Shown here piece after piece: positions 32,844-43,969 of a DNA stretch of 64,000 bases. The notes under the pieces were generated by a model, which was not told the DNA's origin, searched no databases, and was given only the letters and a program-made list of their open reading frames with translations. The stretch comes from Ctena decussata (lineage: Eukaryota > Mollusca > Bivalvia > Lucinida > Lucinidae), in assembly GCA_963989385.1 (NCBI GenBank), contig OZ022502.1, forward strand, positions 13,565,001-13,629,000, written 5' to 3'. Numbering within the stretch: the first letter of the stretch is position 1; the number at the start of each line of letters is the position of its first letter. A program made the translations under genes and the position numbers.

Positions 32844-34319
32844 GTAAGAAACAACTTCTTTTGATAAATCAGTTCAATTAATACTGGTGGTGTCAGGGTA
32901 AGCGTATTTATAGTTTCACTGTAAAAGTTTCCGAGATAAACAAACTAAGAGACTGTCGTGAAAGAATCCCGTATTAAATTTATTTGTCTTGTGTTTTCAT
33001 TGTCACAAACAGACGGTCGTTTTTCTTGACAATTATATTATGTTTGTGACAGTTTCAAAGTTTAGATCAGATTACACTTATTTAAGCGTACATTATACAA
33101 AGCATTTGGGCAGCAGTGTGTCGAAATGTTCCAACATGTAGGGTATTTACGATATACTTGAGGTAGCTGAATAACAACCTGTCTAGGACATAGCTGTTCA
33201 TTCGGTTTACCGTACGTGTCTTTTTGTGAATTGTTAATGGTCAGTTTGTATCTATCCGTCTTCCTCTTATGATTTTGAGACCGAGAGATATGCGATCTGG
33301 GTTTGAGGTTATAAAACTTGAGTATAATCTCAAACTTAAAATAAAGCACACTGATTGGCTGCTTCCGAGCGTATGCTCGGAAGCAGCCAATCAGTGTGAT
33401 TTATTTTGAGTTTGAGAATGTACTCAAGTTTTATAACCTCTGGGCCTGATCGTATTAGTTCCTGATCATTGCCTTATCGGTTTACTTTTTACAGGAAATA
33501 CAGACTCAACTCAGTCTTCGAGGAACTGAACACGAACATCTTGATACGAAATTAGATTCCATTCTGAAAGAAATACAGGAGGCAAATTTGGACTGTCACA
33601 GAAAAGACACTAATCTAGAGGACAAATTAAAACAGCTGGAAAACACTATAGGTAATCTTGCTGAAGCACAAAAAATGCTTGAGAGTGAAAATGATGCTCT
33701 GGTCGATAAGATATCAAAGTTGGATAACATCATAGCAGATAAAAACGCGGCCCCAACAGATGCTGGTACTGTATACACAAGGTGGGGGAGAACACGCTGT
33801 CCTGGAAACGGTTCCGATGTTGTGTACTCTGGGTATGCGGCCGGAGGCCACTTCACTCACGCTGGACGCTCGCCCAATATGCTCTGTTTACCCCAGAATC
33901 CAGTATGGGGTAAGTATGACGACTCCCTTAGCAGCCTGGGCGGTTATATATACGGGGCGGAGTATGAACACACTGCTGGTATGTCCAACACTTTATTTGG
34001 TAAAAACTCACAGGATCAAGATGTCCCATGTGTGGTTTGCGAGGTGACTCAAAGAACAAGAAAGCTGATGATTTCTGGAAGAACGACATGTTACGATGGC
34101 TGGACGAGAGAATACTGGGGCTATTTGATGACTGGTCACTATGGCCATGCTGCACAGGCTGATTACCACTGCATTGACGCAAACCCAGAAGTTTTGCCAG
34201 GAGGGCAGGCGAATCAAAATGGATATATACTGTATTTTGTCGAAGTGAGATGTGATGCACTGAAGTGTCCTCCGTACATTAAAGGGAGGGAACTTCCGTG
34301 CGTAGTTTGTACAAAGTAA
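32742..34319 (+). CDS. secreted short-chain collagen C4-like protein (308 aa, two exons, complete)
   Basis: Exons 32742-32843 and 33495-34319 join in phase 0 (GAG|GTAAGA .. TTTTTACAG|GAA) to a 308-codon frame. Residues 1-23 are a signal peptide with hydrophobic core CVYVCVVLVLL. Residues ~30-120 form a charged coiled coil (for example LEDKLKQLENTIGNLAEAQK). Residues ~125-308 form a cysteine-rich domain beginning GTVYTRWGRTRCPGNGSD, with SGYAAGGHFTHAG and two CVVC motifs (PCVVCE; PCVVCTK at the C-terminus). This domain is the one annotated in molluscs and cnidarians as 'short-chain collagen C4-like'. No Gly-X-Y collagen repeat exists here; the coiled coil takes its place, presumably for oligomerisation. 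The likely location is extracellular; the biochemical role is unknown. All parts are intact. Confidence 0.82.
33297..33446. mobile_element. MITE with GAGGTTATAAAACTT termini, in intron 1 of the C4-like gene
   Basis: GAGGTTATAAAACTTGAGTA at the left is mirrored at the right. The centre is a perfect hairpin of about 30-bp arms around CGAGCGTATGCTCG. The termini match those of 62083-62327. It ends about 50 bp before the exon 2 acceptor. Confidence 0.78.
33495..34319 (+). CDS. C4-like gene exon 2 (coiled coil and C4-like domain)
   Basis: 275 codons including the TAA at 34317-34319. It opens EIQTQLSLRGTEHEHLDTKL, in frame with exon 1, and carries the rest of the coiled coil and the whole cysteine-rich domain (Cys at protein positions 136, 165, 213, 216, 233, 260, 287, 292, 303 and 306). 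Confidence 0.83.
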   Translation, partial: EIQTQLSLRGTEHEHLDTKLDSILKEIQEANLDCHRKDTNLEDKLKQLENTIGNLAEAQKMLESENDALVDKISKLDNIIADKNAAPTDAGTVYTRWGRTRCPGNGSDVVYSGYAAGGHFTHAGRSPNMLCLPQNPVWGKYDDSLSSLGGYIYGAEYEHTAGMSNTLFGKNSQDQDVPCVVCEVTQRTRKLMISGRTTCYDGWTREYWGYLMTGHYGHAAQADYHCIDANPEVLPGGQANQNGYILYFVEVRCDALKCPPYIKGRELPCVVCTK

Positions 34320-34370
34320 TTTCGACTGAGTGTGATTTGGCAATACTCGCACCAAGGAAAGCTTGTTTGT

Positions 34371-35522
34371 TGTCGCACCTGCGTTAGCTGGGGCGATATA
34401 GGCGTGCAAGTTTCCGTCCGTTCGTCCATCTGTCCGTCAACAATTCGCAGTAGGTGTCTTGTGAGCGCAACTCCTCCTACATTTTTGGACAATCATTTTG
34501 AAGCTTCACAGATGTTTTGGCCATGGTCTGTAGATGTGCATATTGTTTACACATAATTCCCAGATTAATTTTTGCCACTTTTTTCACATGTTTAACTTAG
34601 TCAATTTTTTACACAATAGCTTCCATATTTTTTGTCGCACCTGCTTTTATTAAATTAGCTGGGGCGATATAGGCGTGCACGGACTCGTACGTTCGTCCAT
34701 CCGTCCGTCCGTCCGTCAACCTTTCGCAGTAGGTGTCTTGTGAGCGCAACTCCTCCTATACTTTTTGGCAAATCATTTTGAAACTTCACATATGTTTTGG
34801 CCATGGTCTGTAGATGTGCATATTGTTTGCATATAATTCCAAGATTAATTTTACCACTTTTTTCACATGTTGAACTTAGTCAATTTTTTACACAAGTCCG
34901 TTCGTCAACAATTCGCAGTAGGTGTCTTGTGAGCGCAACTCCTCCTACACTTTTTGGCTAATCATTTTGAAACTTCACAGATGTTTTGGCCATGGTCTGT
35001 AGATGTGCATATTGTTTGCACATGATTTCCAGATTAATTGTTATTACTTTTTTTACATGTTGAACTTAGTCAATTTTTCACACAATACCTTCCATTGTGG
35101 GTGTCTTGTGAGCGCAACTCCTCCTACATTTTAGGCCAATCATTTTTAAACGTCACAGATGTTTTGGCCATGGTCTGTAGATGTGCATATTGTTGCACAT
35201 AATTTCCAGATTAATTTTTGCCACTTTTTTCACTTAGTCAATTTTTTACATACCATAATACCTTGCATAGTGGGTGTCTTGTGAGCACCTCTCCTCCTAC
35301 ACTTTTTGATAAATCATTTTGAAGCTTCCCATGTGTTTTGTCATGGTCTGAAGAAAGGCACATTGTTTGCACATAATTCCCAGATTAATTTTTGCCACTT
35401 TTTCACATGTTTAACGTTGTCATTTTTGTCACACCTGCTTTTGTCACACCTGCGTTAGCATGAGCGATATAGTTTTCACTACCAATTAGAACTTGTGTGA
35501 CTTAACCCCCGCAGGTGCGACA
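34371..35522. mobile_element. element with ~180-bp internal tandem repeats and GTCGCACCTGCG ends
   Basis: TGTCGCACCTGCG begins the element and CGCAGGTGCGACAC ends it as an inverted copy. Between them GGTGTCTTGTGAGCGCAACT, then CCTCCTAC, then TTGGCCATGGTCTGTAGATG recur at about 34450, 34730, 34917, 35100 and 35273. The spacing falls from 280 to 173 bp. A CCGTCCGTC stretch lies near the left end. Bivalve genomes contain non-autonomous elements with core tandem repeats of this size (Helitron/HINE-type), which is a plausible but unproven class. It starts ~50 bp after the C4-like stop codon, and an ATTAAA at 34649-34654 within it may serve as that gene's poly(A) signal. Confidence 0.65.
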
Positions 35523-35893
35523 CCGCTTTCCGCGGATTTCTTGTTTTAATTTGGTCTCAATTTGATGTGTTGTAGTGCCGAGTGGAGAGCTTCTTTTTTA
35601 AGACAGTCCTAAACTCTTTTATCCAGAATGTATTAAAGAACTTCTTCGTTTTGATTTTTGTATGCCAACAATAGTATGAAAACGAAATACAGCGGCATGT
35701 TTTTCTCGGCGCAACAGAAGAAAGTTTTGATCCCCTCAATGTATTTTTCTAATTATTCTAAATCAAAGGACATGTCGGGCGGCAAAGTATGTATAAAACA
35801 TTTTGAATTTACATGTATGAGAATTTGACTTAGGCTTCATGCATGGCTGTCAGTGAGCTAAAAATCTAATCTGGTTTCACCGGCGTTTATGTC

Positions 35894-36160
35894 ATGTCAT
35901 GTATGAGCATTCTAAATCCTGAGACTGTACCGAAAGTTCCATGTCAACGTTGTTATTCCATTATGGATTTACAAGTGCCGCCTGTTCCAAATCAGCCCAA
36001 GACTTTTCGGTTCCCACAACGTACATTTGGTGTAAAAAAGCCGGAGCAGAGAAGTTTTCAGCGGTCGTGGTTTGACAGTAGGCCGTGGCTTCATTATGAT
36101 GCAGCAAAAGATCTCACATTTTGTCATCTCTGTATGTTGGCCTATCTGTATCAGGTTTAA
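35894..36160 (+). pseudogene. TTF-type zinc-finger fragment (hAT-transposase-derived)
   Basis: An 88-codon frame includes PPVPNQPKTFRFPQRTFG, then RSFQRSWFDSRPWLHYDAAK and DLTFCHLCMLAY. This is the start of a TTF-type zinc finger (SWF...W.HY......FCH.C) found in hAT-family and ZMYM-like proteins. The frame stops right after the first CxxC, where a repeat begins, so the remaining zinc ligands and the transposase core are missing. It may alternatively be a first exon ending at CAG|GTTTAA, but no downstream exon was found. Confidence 0.5.
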
Positions 36161-36395
36161 TCTTTGCGTTAATGCGGACCTTAAACTTGATGCCACGGCC
36201 GCCTGATGAGACTCGCAGAGGGGTCGAAATAGTTGTTTAGGAGAAAAAGCCAATAATAAATAAAACAAACAAAAATAAAAAAAAAATATAGTGGGGATTA
36301 TATCCGTATCAGGCTTAATTTGCTTGAACGCAGAAATTTATGCCAGCGCCTGATGAGACTCGCAGAAGGGTCGAAATAGTTGTTGAAGATCTTGA
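36150..36395 (+). repeat. two related ~90-bp units with hammerhead-core-like sequence
   Basis: GTATCAGGYTTAAT, then CCTGATGAGACTCGCAGA, then GGGTCGAAATAGTTGTT occurs twice (36146-36237 and 36306-36389). It contains CTGATGA, a pairable stem II and GAAA, but no usable stem I or stem III follows, so self-cleavage is not supported. Confidence 0.55.
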
Positions 36396-37086
36396 GTCTT
36401 ACGTTTGTTCTTTTTCGTATTTAACTAGCAAAACTTCGTGACCAAAACGACTAAAATTTGGCCCCAAACGCATCAAAAAATGCATTTAAAACGCACATGG
36501 AGACGCCCATAAATCAAAATTTTTCTCGGGGGAGGTCCCCCGAACCCCCCTTAAAAGAGGAGGAAATCCCCCTCTCGTGCTCTCCCCCCTCTCGTGCCTT
36601 CGGCACTCGCTACTTTCCTCCGCCGGACCAGTTTTTAATACACGGCGACGGGCCTGCCTATAAAGTATAACATGGGGAGAATGTTTTTTAGCCATAGCTT
36701 GTTACCAAATATTGTACATGTTTTTATTGCTTTAAATAGCAAACTCTGCTATTTTCGTCTCTGGTGCTTAAAGAATTATGAAATAGGAAGTCGGGAGGAA
36801 CGAAGTGACTGGAGAGTCTTTACTATGCTTTTAAAACGCGATTGAATAAACATTAAATAATTAAGTGTTCAGACAACATTTTAGCCAATGAGAGCACAGA
36901 CTGTTGTAAAAGGAGGTGAGTGATTTTATTCGCCAATGTGACGTCATTAATATACAAATCTTGTACTTTTGTCGCTTAAAATGGTTGTCAGTCGGGATGA
37001 CAAATGTCTGAGACTATACATATTTTTCAAACCAAACTAATTCAGAATCTTACGGTTAAAAAGATCAATTCGGATTAAATACATTT

Positions 37087-37322
37087 GAGCCGCGACACGA
37101 GAAAACCAACAATGTGGCTGTGCGCCCAGTGCAGACTCAGATCAGCCTAGGCATCCGCCCAGTCTGATCAGAGTCTTCGCTGTCCGCATGGAGGTAGCTT
37201 AGACCCTTCGCTACTCTTTAAGCGCTTAGCGAAGAGTCTGATCAGCCTGGGTGGATGCCCAGGCTGATCTGAGTCTGCGCTGGGCGCACAACCACATTGT
37301 TGGTTTTGTCGTGTCGCGGCTC
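37087..37322. mobile_element. palindromic MITE GAGCCGCGACACG, full copy
   Basis: 236 bp with near-consensus arms GAGCCGCGACACGAGAAAAC and GTCGTGTCGCGGCTC. Flanked by ATTT on both sides. One of the least diverged copies. Confidence 0.92.
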
Positions 37323-37642
37323 ATTTATAGATGATTTTTATTGAAAATAAACCTAATTTACTACATTGTTGTTTCTCTATTTTTTGCTTTCTTAAACTGC
37401 AGCTCTTTGGTTTAAACATATTTTTTTTCCAGTTGACATGTGTGTACATATAGATATTAGTATAAGCTTTGGGATTACAACCAAAGCTTTGTGACCTTAT
37501 AGAGTTCTTCTCCCTGCTGCGTTTTAGTTGAGGGCAGATATAGCCTTAATGAGATGCATATCCTCATCTTCTCCAGTTTATACTATTACATAAAAATGAA
37601 ATAAAATGAAATGAATAATTAAAAAAAAAAAAAAACAACAAC

Positions 37643-38108
37643 AACACCGGAGTGGCTAGTGACTAACGTCTGTCACCAGCAAATATTCGTAAAAAGTGCT
37701 GGTGACAGACGTCTGTATATAGCCAGTATCCGTTTAATTTGCTGGCGAAAAACGCATTTTGCTAGCTGGTTTCAAATCAAGTAAAAATATAATACCAAAA
37801 GTATTTTTTCATCGGTTGTCGAAGAAATAATATGGATGTAATTCCCCGGCTATCAGTAAATATTGTCATCCATTTTCAATGTGAATACCACTTGTGAATG
37901 ACATTATCAAAACATCAATATGACGCTGTTTTAATTATATAGTATAAATATTATATATTAAGTGATGTTCTAGGCAAAGCATTAATACAACAGGCGACAG
38001 GCGTCTATCGCTAGCAAATTTAACGAAAAATGGCTAGTGACAGACGACTGGCAGTAGCAAATATAACGAATACTGGCTAGCGACAGACGTCTGTCACTGG
38101 TGTCTTCA
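37643..38108. mobile_element. foldback element with GACAGACGTCTGTC motifs
   Basis: ACACCGGAGTGGCTAGTGAC and the mirrored GCTAGCGACAGACGTCTGTC..GGTGTC bound the element. ACAGACGTCTGT-type palindromes and GCTAGTGACAGACG repeats occur in both arms. It is bordered by A-rich tracts (37621-37635 and 38108-38135). Confidence 0.6.
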
Positions 38109-38139
38109 AAAAAAAAAAAAAAAAAAAAAAAAAAACAGT

Positions 38140-38850
38140 TCAGTGATCTCGGAAATGTAATTTACGTTAAAAAATCAAAGACATTTATTACATAGACTTA
38201 AATTATGATTGACGTGTTTTTCTTCAATTATCCTTGCCGAATCCCGTCTTTCTTAACTAAAAAACATTGGTTTCGCACACCTTACCGTTTGTCTGACAAG
38301 ATTAATATTACTTTAGACAAACATAGTTAATCATTCCTTGTAGAGCTTTTCCTTTCCATTTCCCTTGCTTTCTTTTTATTTTCTTCCTTTCCTTTCTTTT
38401 CTTTTCCTTCTTTCTCGCTTTTTTCTTGTCTTTTCTGTATGTACTTTCTATGATACGAAAATGATCAAATGTCACTGTAAAATGTTAATCCATGTTACCC
38501 TTGGTACAAATCACATTTAAGTTATTGTAGCTTAGTATTTGAGGTATGGGATACAGATTTACAAACGTCATATGGCTTCATTCTGCATCCCATTTGTATA
38601 ACTTAATATATGTAACCATGTATTGATATGTTTGTACATTTTGATTGTTTATACATATAAAATGTTGTTTAAACTAAACTAACTAAAATACAAAAGAAAA
38701 AATAATGATAAAAAAGAAAAAAGAAATAAAGGGATATAAAAATAATAAAAAACCCGGATATATTTAAACTTACTTAACTAGTGAATGTAAATTGGGTTTG
38801 TGAGCTTGCCGGTAGAGATTTCGTCAGTAGTGTTACATGTGTAAAGGGTG
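38140..38850. other. no gene seen; CT-rich stretch
   Basis: 38340-38430 is strongly pyrimidine-rich (TTTCCTTTCC-type) and 38690-38750 is A-rich. No coding signal. Confidence 0.35.
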
Positions 38851-38855
38851 TCAAG

Positions 38856-39062
38856 TACCGTATTCATTGGTTATAAGACGGTAGTTTATCCTTTCAAAAT
38901 TCCCGCAAGTATTATATCAGGCTTGTGCAATTCAGCTATTAAAGTGGGGTTCTCTTCGAAAACAATCCCAAAGATCTAGATCCGTCTTGTAAGACGGATC
39001 TAGATCTTTGAGATTATTTTGGAATGAAAAAAAATCCGTCTTATAACTGAATAATTTAGGTA
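38856..39062. mobile_element. foldback MITE (TACCGTATTCATTGGTTATA)
   Basis: TACCGTATTCATTGGTTATA then AGACGG is mirrored by CCGTCTTATAACTGAATAAT..AGGTA. The centre is a perfect palindrome, AAAGATCTAGATCCGTCTTG and its complement (38975-39019). A diverged relative seems to lie at about 2850-2995 (TCTTACAAGACAGATCTAGA). Confidence 0.68.
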
Positions 39063-39179
39063 CTTGGTGACACTTATGAAATCGATCAAATGTTCTTATG
39101 AATATGTATTATCTGGATTTAATAGTCAAAAGTACAGCGTTATGTTTGAATTTCAATTTGACCTAGCCAAACTGTTGTC

Positions 39180-39410
39180 ACTTCAGATGGTGTCTCTAAA
39201 GAAAGATTCATTCAAGCAACAATAGCGATGCCATTCAAACAGCAGTATTATCTTGAGATAAGTCGAAGTGATGAGTGAAAAGCAGCAAATACTTTCAAGT
39301 CATTGGCCGACATTAGATCAGCAAAAAGCAAAATGATGTCCTCGTATCTCACTTATCCTCAAGCATAATTCATAGACAGGACTAACAATAATACTGCATT
39401 TAGTGAATTT
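39180..39410 (+). repeat. dispersed repeat shared with 53850-54065
   Basis: Shared pieces include CAAACAGCAGT, TTGG..GA.ATTAGATCAGC, AAAAAGCAAA, CTTATCCTCAAGCAT against TTAATCCTAAACCAT, and GATTCACAGACA. Low but colinear similarity; identity unknown. Confidence 0.45.
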
Positions 39411-39892
39411 ACTTGACACAAATGCGGGTCAGTTGCTTTGTATTTTTTCAGTTCTATCTACCATACCAGATATTTCAGTTGAAGCTTGGTCTAGCCAGAT
39501 GCTAGAACGTTACATAGGGATCAGCCTGTGCAAGTCTGGACTAGTCGAGTAAAGTGAATGGCTGAACTAACAAGGACGCAGCATTGCCATTTTAATTTCG
39601 TTCCCCATTTCGATTGGGATCAACTCTTCAAAACATGGAGCTGTACCCATAAACCTAACGTCTGGTCTCTCCGATATTTACTAAAATCAATGACGGCATT
39701 GTTTTATCTAATGTTTCAATTTAGGTTTCCTAAGACTACAATGCATTGTCTTTTAGTACAGTTCTGTTTATTTAATGCTTTAGCAGACAATCTACATATT
39801 ATATTAGTCTAAGAATGGAATGCTATTATGCAGCTTTACCGCCATACGAACCGAACTACCAACTAATTGTGTGCACCGCGGCGGAGGGTGAG

Positions 39893-40210
39893 GGTGAAGG
39901 TTTGGGCCCAGTAAAACCGGTTAAAACCCCCCAGTAGTGACTACTGACCGTCCCTTCTATAATAGAAATAGAAAATAGGTAAAGATAGTTGTTAAATGTT
40001 TTCGTATAATTTGCTTAGTCTGTTTTAACCCTTCTGTTGGCCTAAATTATTTAGTTCAGTAAAGATAGCTGAGTTGCCACCTATTTGGGAAAAAGCTGCT
40101 GACTCGGCTTATCACTTGTAATTTATTGTTTGTTGGGATGTCTTTGTCAAACTTTCCCTTTGATGTTGGGGATAGGGTTTGGGATCTGATTCAGTCAGTT
40201 CCTGAAGTGT
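39893..40210 (+). repeat. dispersed repeat family, copy 1 (also 41293-41670 and 48235-48410)
   Basis: GGGCCCAGTAAAACCGGTTA, then CCCCCCAGT, then TGACCGTCCCT; later AAAGATAGCTGAGTTGCCAC and CTATTTGGGAAAAAGCTGCT. The second copy has GGATCCAGTAAAACTAGTTT, GGATAGCTGAATGACCACCT and TTTCGGGAAA. The third retains TTTTGTGACCACTTACGTGG and GAAACAGCTGCT. Probably the tail of an unrecognised retroelement. Confidence 0.5.
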
Positions 40211-40729
40211 AGTTACTCTTTAAATTTACATAAATTTGATACTTAAACGAGACAATTAGTGTACCGTACCAACAGGAAGTACATATTCTCAAACAGGATA
40301 TTTAGAATTTGCTTATTGTGAGACTGGAACTCCGTAAAACCTGTTTAATACCGCTGATCGTTTCAAGGCAGTGCTTTGGTCTGTTTTGTTTATCTATGTC
40401 ATTATTTGTTGTTTCCACTTATATTTTATCTGTAGCTCGAACAACCGGCTGTTCTCCTTGATTCTGATGTAAGTTTACGCGTGTAGAACACCCATAGTGT
40501 GCGTTCCTAGTACAGAAAGGTTAGCTTAACTTTTTTCACTGCAGGACTCAACCATCCTTATCATTTGGATGATTATCTTTCTAGCTTCAGGGATTTCAGG
40601 TGATATCGTTTTCAATTCTATTGTATTTTCCAAATAAATTCCTGGAGACCCTGATCAAATGCTACATTCCGCAGCATGTCTCTGATCATTCTGCAGCATC
40701 CGAACTTGGTCTGTACTATTTGCTTAATT

Positions 40730-40965
40730 GAGCAGCGACACGACAAAACCAACAATGTGGTTGTGCGCCCAGTGCAGACTCAGATCAGCCTGGGCATTCG
40801 CCCAGTCTGATCAGAGTCTTCGCTGTCCGCATGGAGGTAGCTAAGACCCTAAGCTACCTTTTAAGCGTTTAGCGAATAGTCTGATCAGACTTGGTGGATG
40901 CCAAGACTGGTCTGAGTCTTCACTGGGCGCACAACCACATTGTTGGTTTTCTCGTGTCGCGGCTC
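40730..40965. mobile_element. palindromic MITE GAGCCGCGACACG, full copy
   Basis: GAGCAGCGACACGACAAAAC left, TTTTCTCGTGTCGCGGCTC right. The flanks AATT and ATAT do not match, so the target duplication has decayed or one end has been exchanged. Confidence 0.88.
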
Positions 40966-41292
40966 ATATGTCTTCAAACTCGGTTCCAGTCTTAAAAGGA
41001 TTAACGTCTAAGAGCTAATCCCTTTGAGGCCATCTTTTCGAGAAAAAAAGAGCTGCTCCTTTTTAATCCGCTCATTTTGTTTCACTTCATACCATATCAC
41101 TCCGGTATTTCAGTATTGTTGTTGTACACCCCAGGAATCTTCAGTCGTTTCTGTCGATTCCTCATCTCTTGATTCATCATTAGTGTTATCCGTGATTTGT
41201 TTGTTTCCTTCGATGGTGTATTGATGAATTAGGAAACTTTCATGCGGACCAAATAGCTAATTGTTTTGAACCACCGCAGAAGCAGAGAGAGA

Positions 41293-41670
41293 GGTTTGGA
41301 TCCAGTAAAACTAGTTTAATCCCCCAGTGATCTTTTGCTGACCGTTCCTCGGCGTTACTTCTGTTGTGGTTCCTTTGTTTTACATGTTTTTATATCCGCT
41401 TGTCTTTGGTCTCAAGCAGTCTGTTCACCTGAATAGCTGCCCATTCTACTTTCTGTTTTGTTTTGTTTTGTAATTTAAAAATAAATAATAGATAAAAATG
41501 GATATTTCTGCTGTTTTTAATTAGGATAGCTGAATGACCACCTGTTTCGGGAAAGATTACCGTGTGTGTCATCATTCGTTAACTTTTGTCATTTTGTGTG
41601 TGTGCTTGTTTCCTTACAGGTTTTGAGAGCGGTTTGCTGAATTTTATTGTATTAATTCCTAATCAGTTCC
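41293..41670 (+). repeat. dispersed repeat family, copy 2
   Basis: Colinear with 39893-40210 (CCAGTAAAAC.., CCCCCAGT, CTGACCGTTCC, GATAGCTGAATGACCACCTG). Downstream, a perfect 22-bp palindrome centred on CCTATATAGG lies at 41709-41730. Confidence 0.5.
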
Positions 41671-42144
41671 TATCTTTTTACTTTACTTTTTTCCTTAACA
41701 CTGGTTTGGTGCAGTGACCTATATAGGTCACTGTTTGGTGTCGGTGGTGAGATGTGTAGTTTGATTGTATTTGTTCCTGAGTATTGTTCTTTACCAATTT
41801 ATACATCTGACGTGAAATGCTGAATACAATATCAGTTACATGTAAGTACAGATTAGAGGTCTTAAGAAAGAATCTGAGAAGCAGAAATAAAACAATTATT
41901 ATTATTTATATTATTTAAACCGTTCCATATCTTAATCACTCCCGGATTTTCATTAGAACCTAGTTTGTATATATACAAATACAAGTTGGTGTGATAAAAA
42001 CAACGCCGTTCTCGTTTTACTGTCATATGGCCTGTCTCTTCATAGAGCAATACATGGACCTACATTCCATAACAATATCCTATCATTTTATATAAAATAT
42101 AAAACTGATAGTTATATCATACCCTGTCGGCATATGATATTGAA

Positions 42145-42205
42145 GCAACTTTGAAACAACGTTGATTCAACGACATGGCGTTGAATCGACGTTGATTCAG
42201 TGTTG
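42145..42205. repeat. CAACGTTGATTCAACG short repeat
   Basis: ACAACGTTGATTCAACG and TCGACGTTGATTCAGTGTTG form overlapping direct and inverted copies. The same motif occurs at 12741-12795, and related CAACGT..GACGTTGAT sequences lie within the TTAA elements. Confidence 0.5.
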
Positions 42206-42209
42206 TTTC

Positions 42210-43590
42210 ATAAATGTAACCCTCCTAGAAATAAGATTTTATCATAATTTTCATAAATATTGTAATATCTTAGCCAGTTATGTAATTATCCTGAATTTTG
42301 ATCAAGTGACGTTTACTTCCTGGCAATTCTCTCAATATATAGTTTGCTTTTGGATTGGCAAAGAGTTACTCAGATCGAAAGGAGCAGTCATATAGGGGTC
42401 TGTCTGTTTACTCAGTTTCTTCTGACTCCTTTAGGGTTTTACGGTAACACAATAATCCTAATCAAGATCATAACTGTAAATCATCTTGGAATATCTTTTA
42501 TTTCAGTACTTCTGTTTAGATTTTGTATGTTTCCAATCATGAATATAGAATAGATATATTATCGTTTATAGGGATAAAAGGACGTAATGACATCAAATAT
42601 TGGGACCAAACAATGAAGACTCACACCAGACTGCTCCTGAAACTCTGACTTCCTAAAAGGCAGAGTCTTATGAGAACATGCACTGTTCTGAAATTCAAAC
42701 ATCACCGGGTACAAACTTGACATCTTCGGATATTGATAGTATAATATGGCACAGATGTCTTAATGTATAGAGCATCAGCAGCAGATTGCAATAATCTTTT
42801 ATCATATTTCAAATATATAATAATTTGTGATAATAATCTATATCTTGGAGATTCCAGACATTTCAAGTGCAATGTAATCTGAAGATTTATATTTCCTTTG
42901 ATATGACACATAATTGTCTGTGGGTGATTGCAATAAATGTTTCTGGATGCTATACACAAACATAAGAACTTTTATAAATCTTCGTGAGACTGCTTTTTAA
43001 AATTGAAGATTACGATTTTTTTGAAACATGCACTTTTCCATTATAGCTTTTGTCAAAGTTCAGAAATATAGTTTCTGAATTTGTTCAACACATTTCCACA
43101 TAGTTTTCAGCTAAATATGCTCATCAACTTAAAACTTTAAATTGTCCCTTGCGCTGCTGATTCTTTGTAGTTCCCGAAGGCAGAATACTGGTGGGCTTTT
43201 TTGTGTCGAATATTCAACTAACAAAGGACTACGTGCGTTAAGGCCAATGTTTCGTCCCCATCTGAGATCAAAATAAAAAGTCGAGATAAATGTATTTCAT
43301 TGCATGATTTCACTAGACGAATACTTTTGGTGTTTTATATCAGTTTCAATTTGAATCTTGCAATGCATTAAGTATGAAACAATAAATGGCTGCTGAAATA
43401 ACTTGTTTCAGTTAGGCTTGCTTTACTGATCATGGCATAACTTGCTTCATCCAGGTTTGTTTTACTGATCATGGCAACTCTATTCCCGAGCGTCATGTTG
43501 GAAGTTTTAACATTTTGTTGGATATATCTACAGGTTTATTGAATAGGACGCTACTCTTTTTTACATTTATCTGAATAAACCTCAGATTTT
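42210..43590. other. no gene seen
   Basis: 1.4 kb of AT-rich sequence. 42820-42950 (TTTGTGATAATAATCTATAT then CTTGGAGATTC) resembles part of the duplicated segment at 61430-61560. No coding support. Confidence 0.35.
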
Positions 43591-43596
43591 GCATAT

Positions 43597-43832
43597 GAGC
43601 CGCGACACGAGAAAACCAACAATGAGGTTGTACGCCCAGTGCAGACTCAGATTAGCCTGGGCATCTGCCCAGTTTGATAAGACTCTTTGTTAGGAGCTCA
43701 AAGGGTAGCTAAAGGTCTAAGCTACCTCCATGCGGACAGCGAAGACTCTGATCAGACTGGGCGGATGCCCAGGCTGATCTGCGTCTGCGCTGGGCGCACA
43801 ACCACATTGTTTGTTTTCTTGTGTCGCGGCTC
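43597..43832. mobile_element. palindromic MITE GAGCCGCGACACG, full copy
   Basis: GAGCCGCGACACGAGAAAAC left, TTTTCTTGTGTCGCGGCTC right. Flanked by ATAT on both sides, confirming the 4-bp target duplication. Short plus-strand frames here are MITE artefacts. Confidence 0.9.
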
Positions 43833-43969
43833 ATATAAAATCAATAGCAGCAAAGCAGCAATTGGCAGCAAAGCCAGTGCCTCAGCCCAATCAAATCAAA
43901 CTTAACATGAAAACTTAATTTAATGCAAATCCTATATAAAGTTCGATGTCTATGACCTTACACTTAGGG

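Noticed and set aside
36194..36389. Two further hammerhead ribozymes
   Set aside because: CTGATGA, stem II and GAAA are present, but the bases beside the core cannot form stem I and no proper stem III with an NUH site follows.
43687..43905. Plus-strand 72-codon frame and the many MLVLSCRGS-type frames
   Set aside because: They are translations of the palindromic MITE and recur wherever it does.
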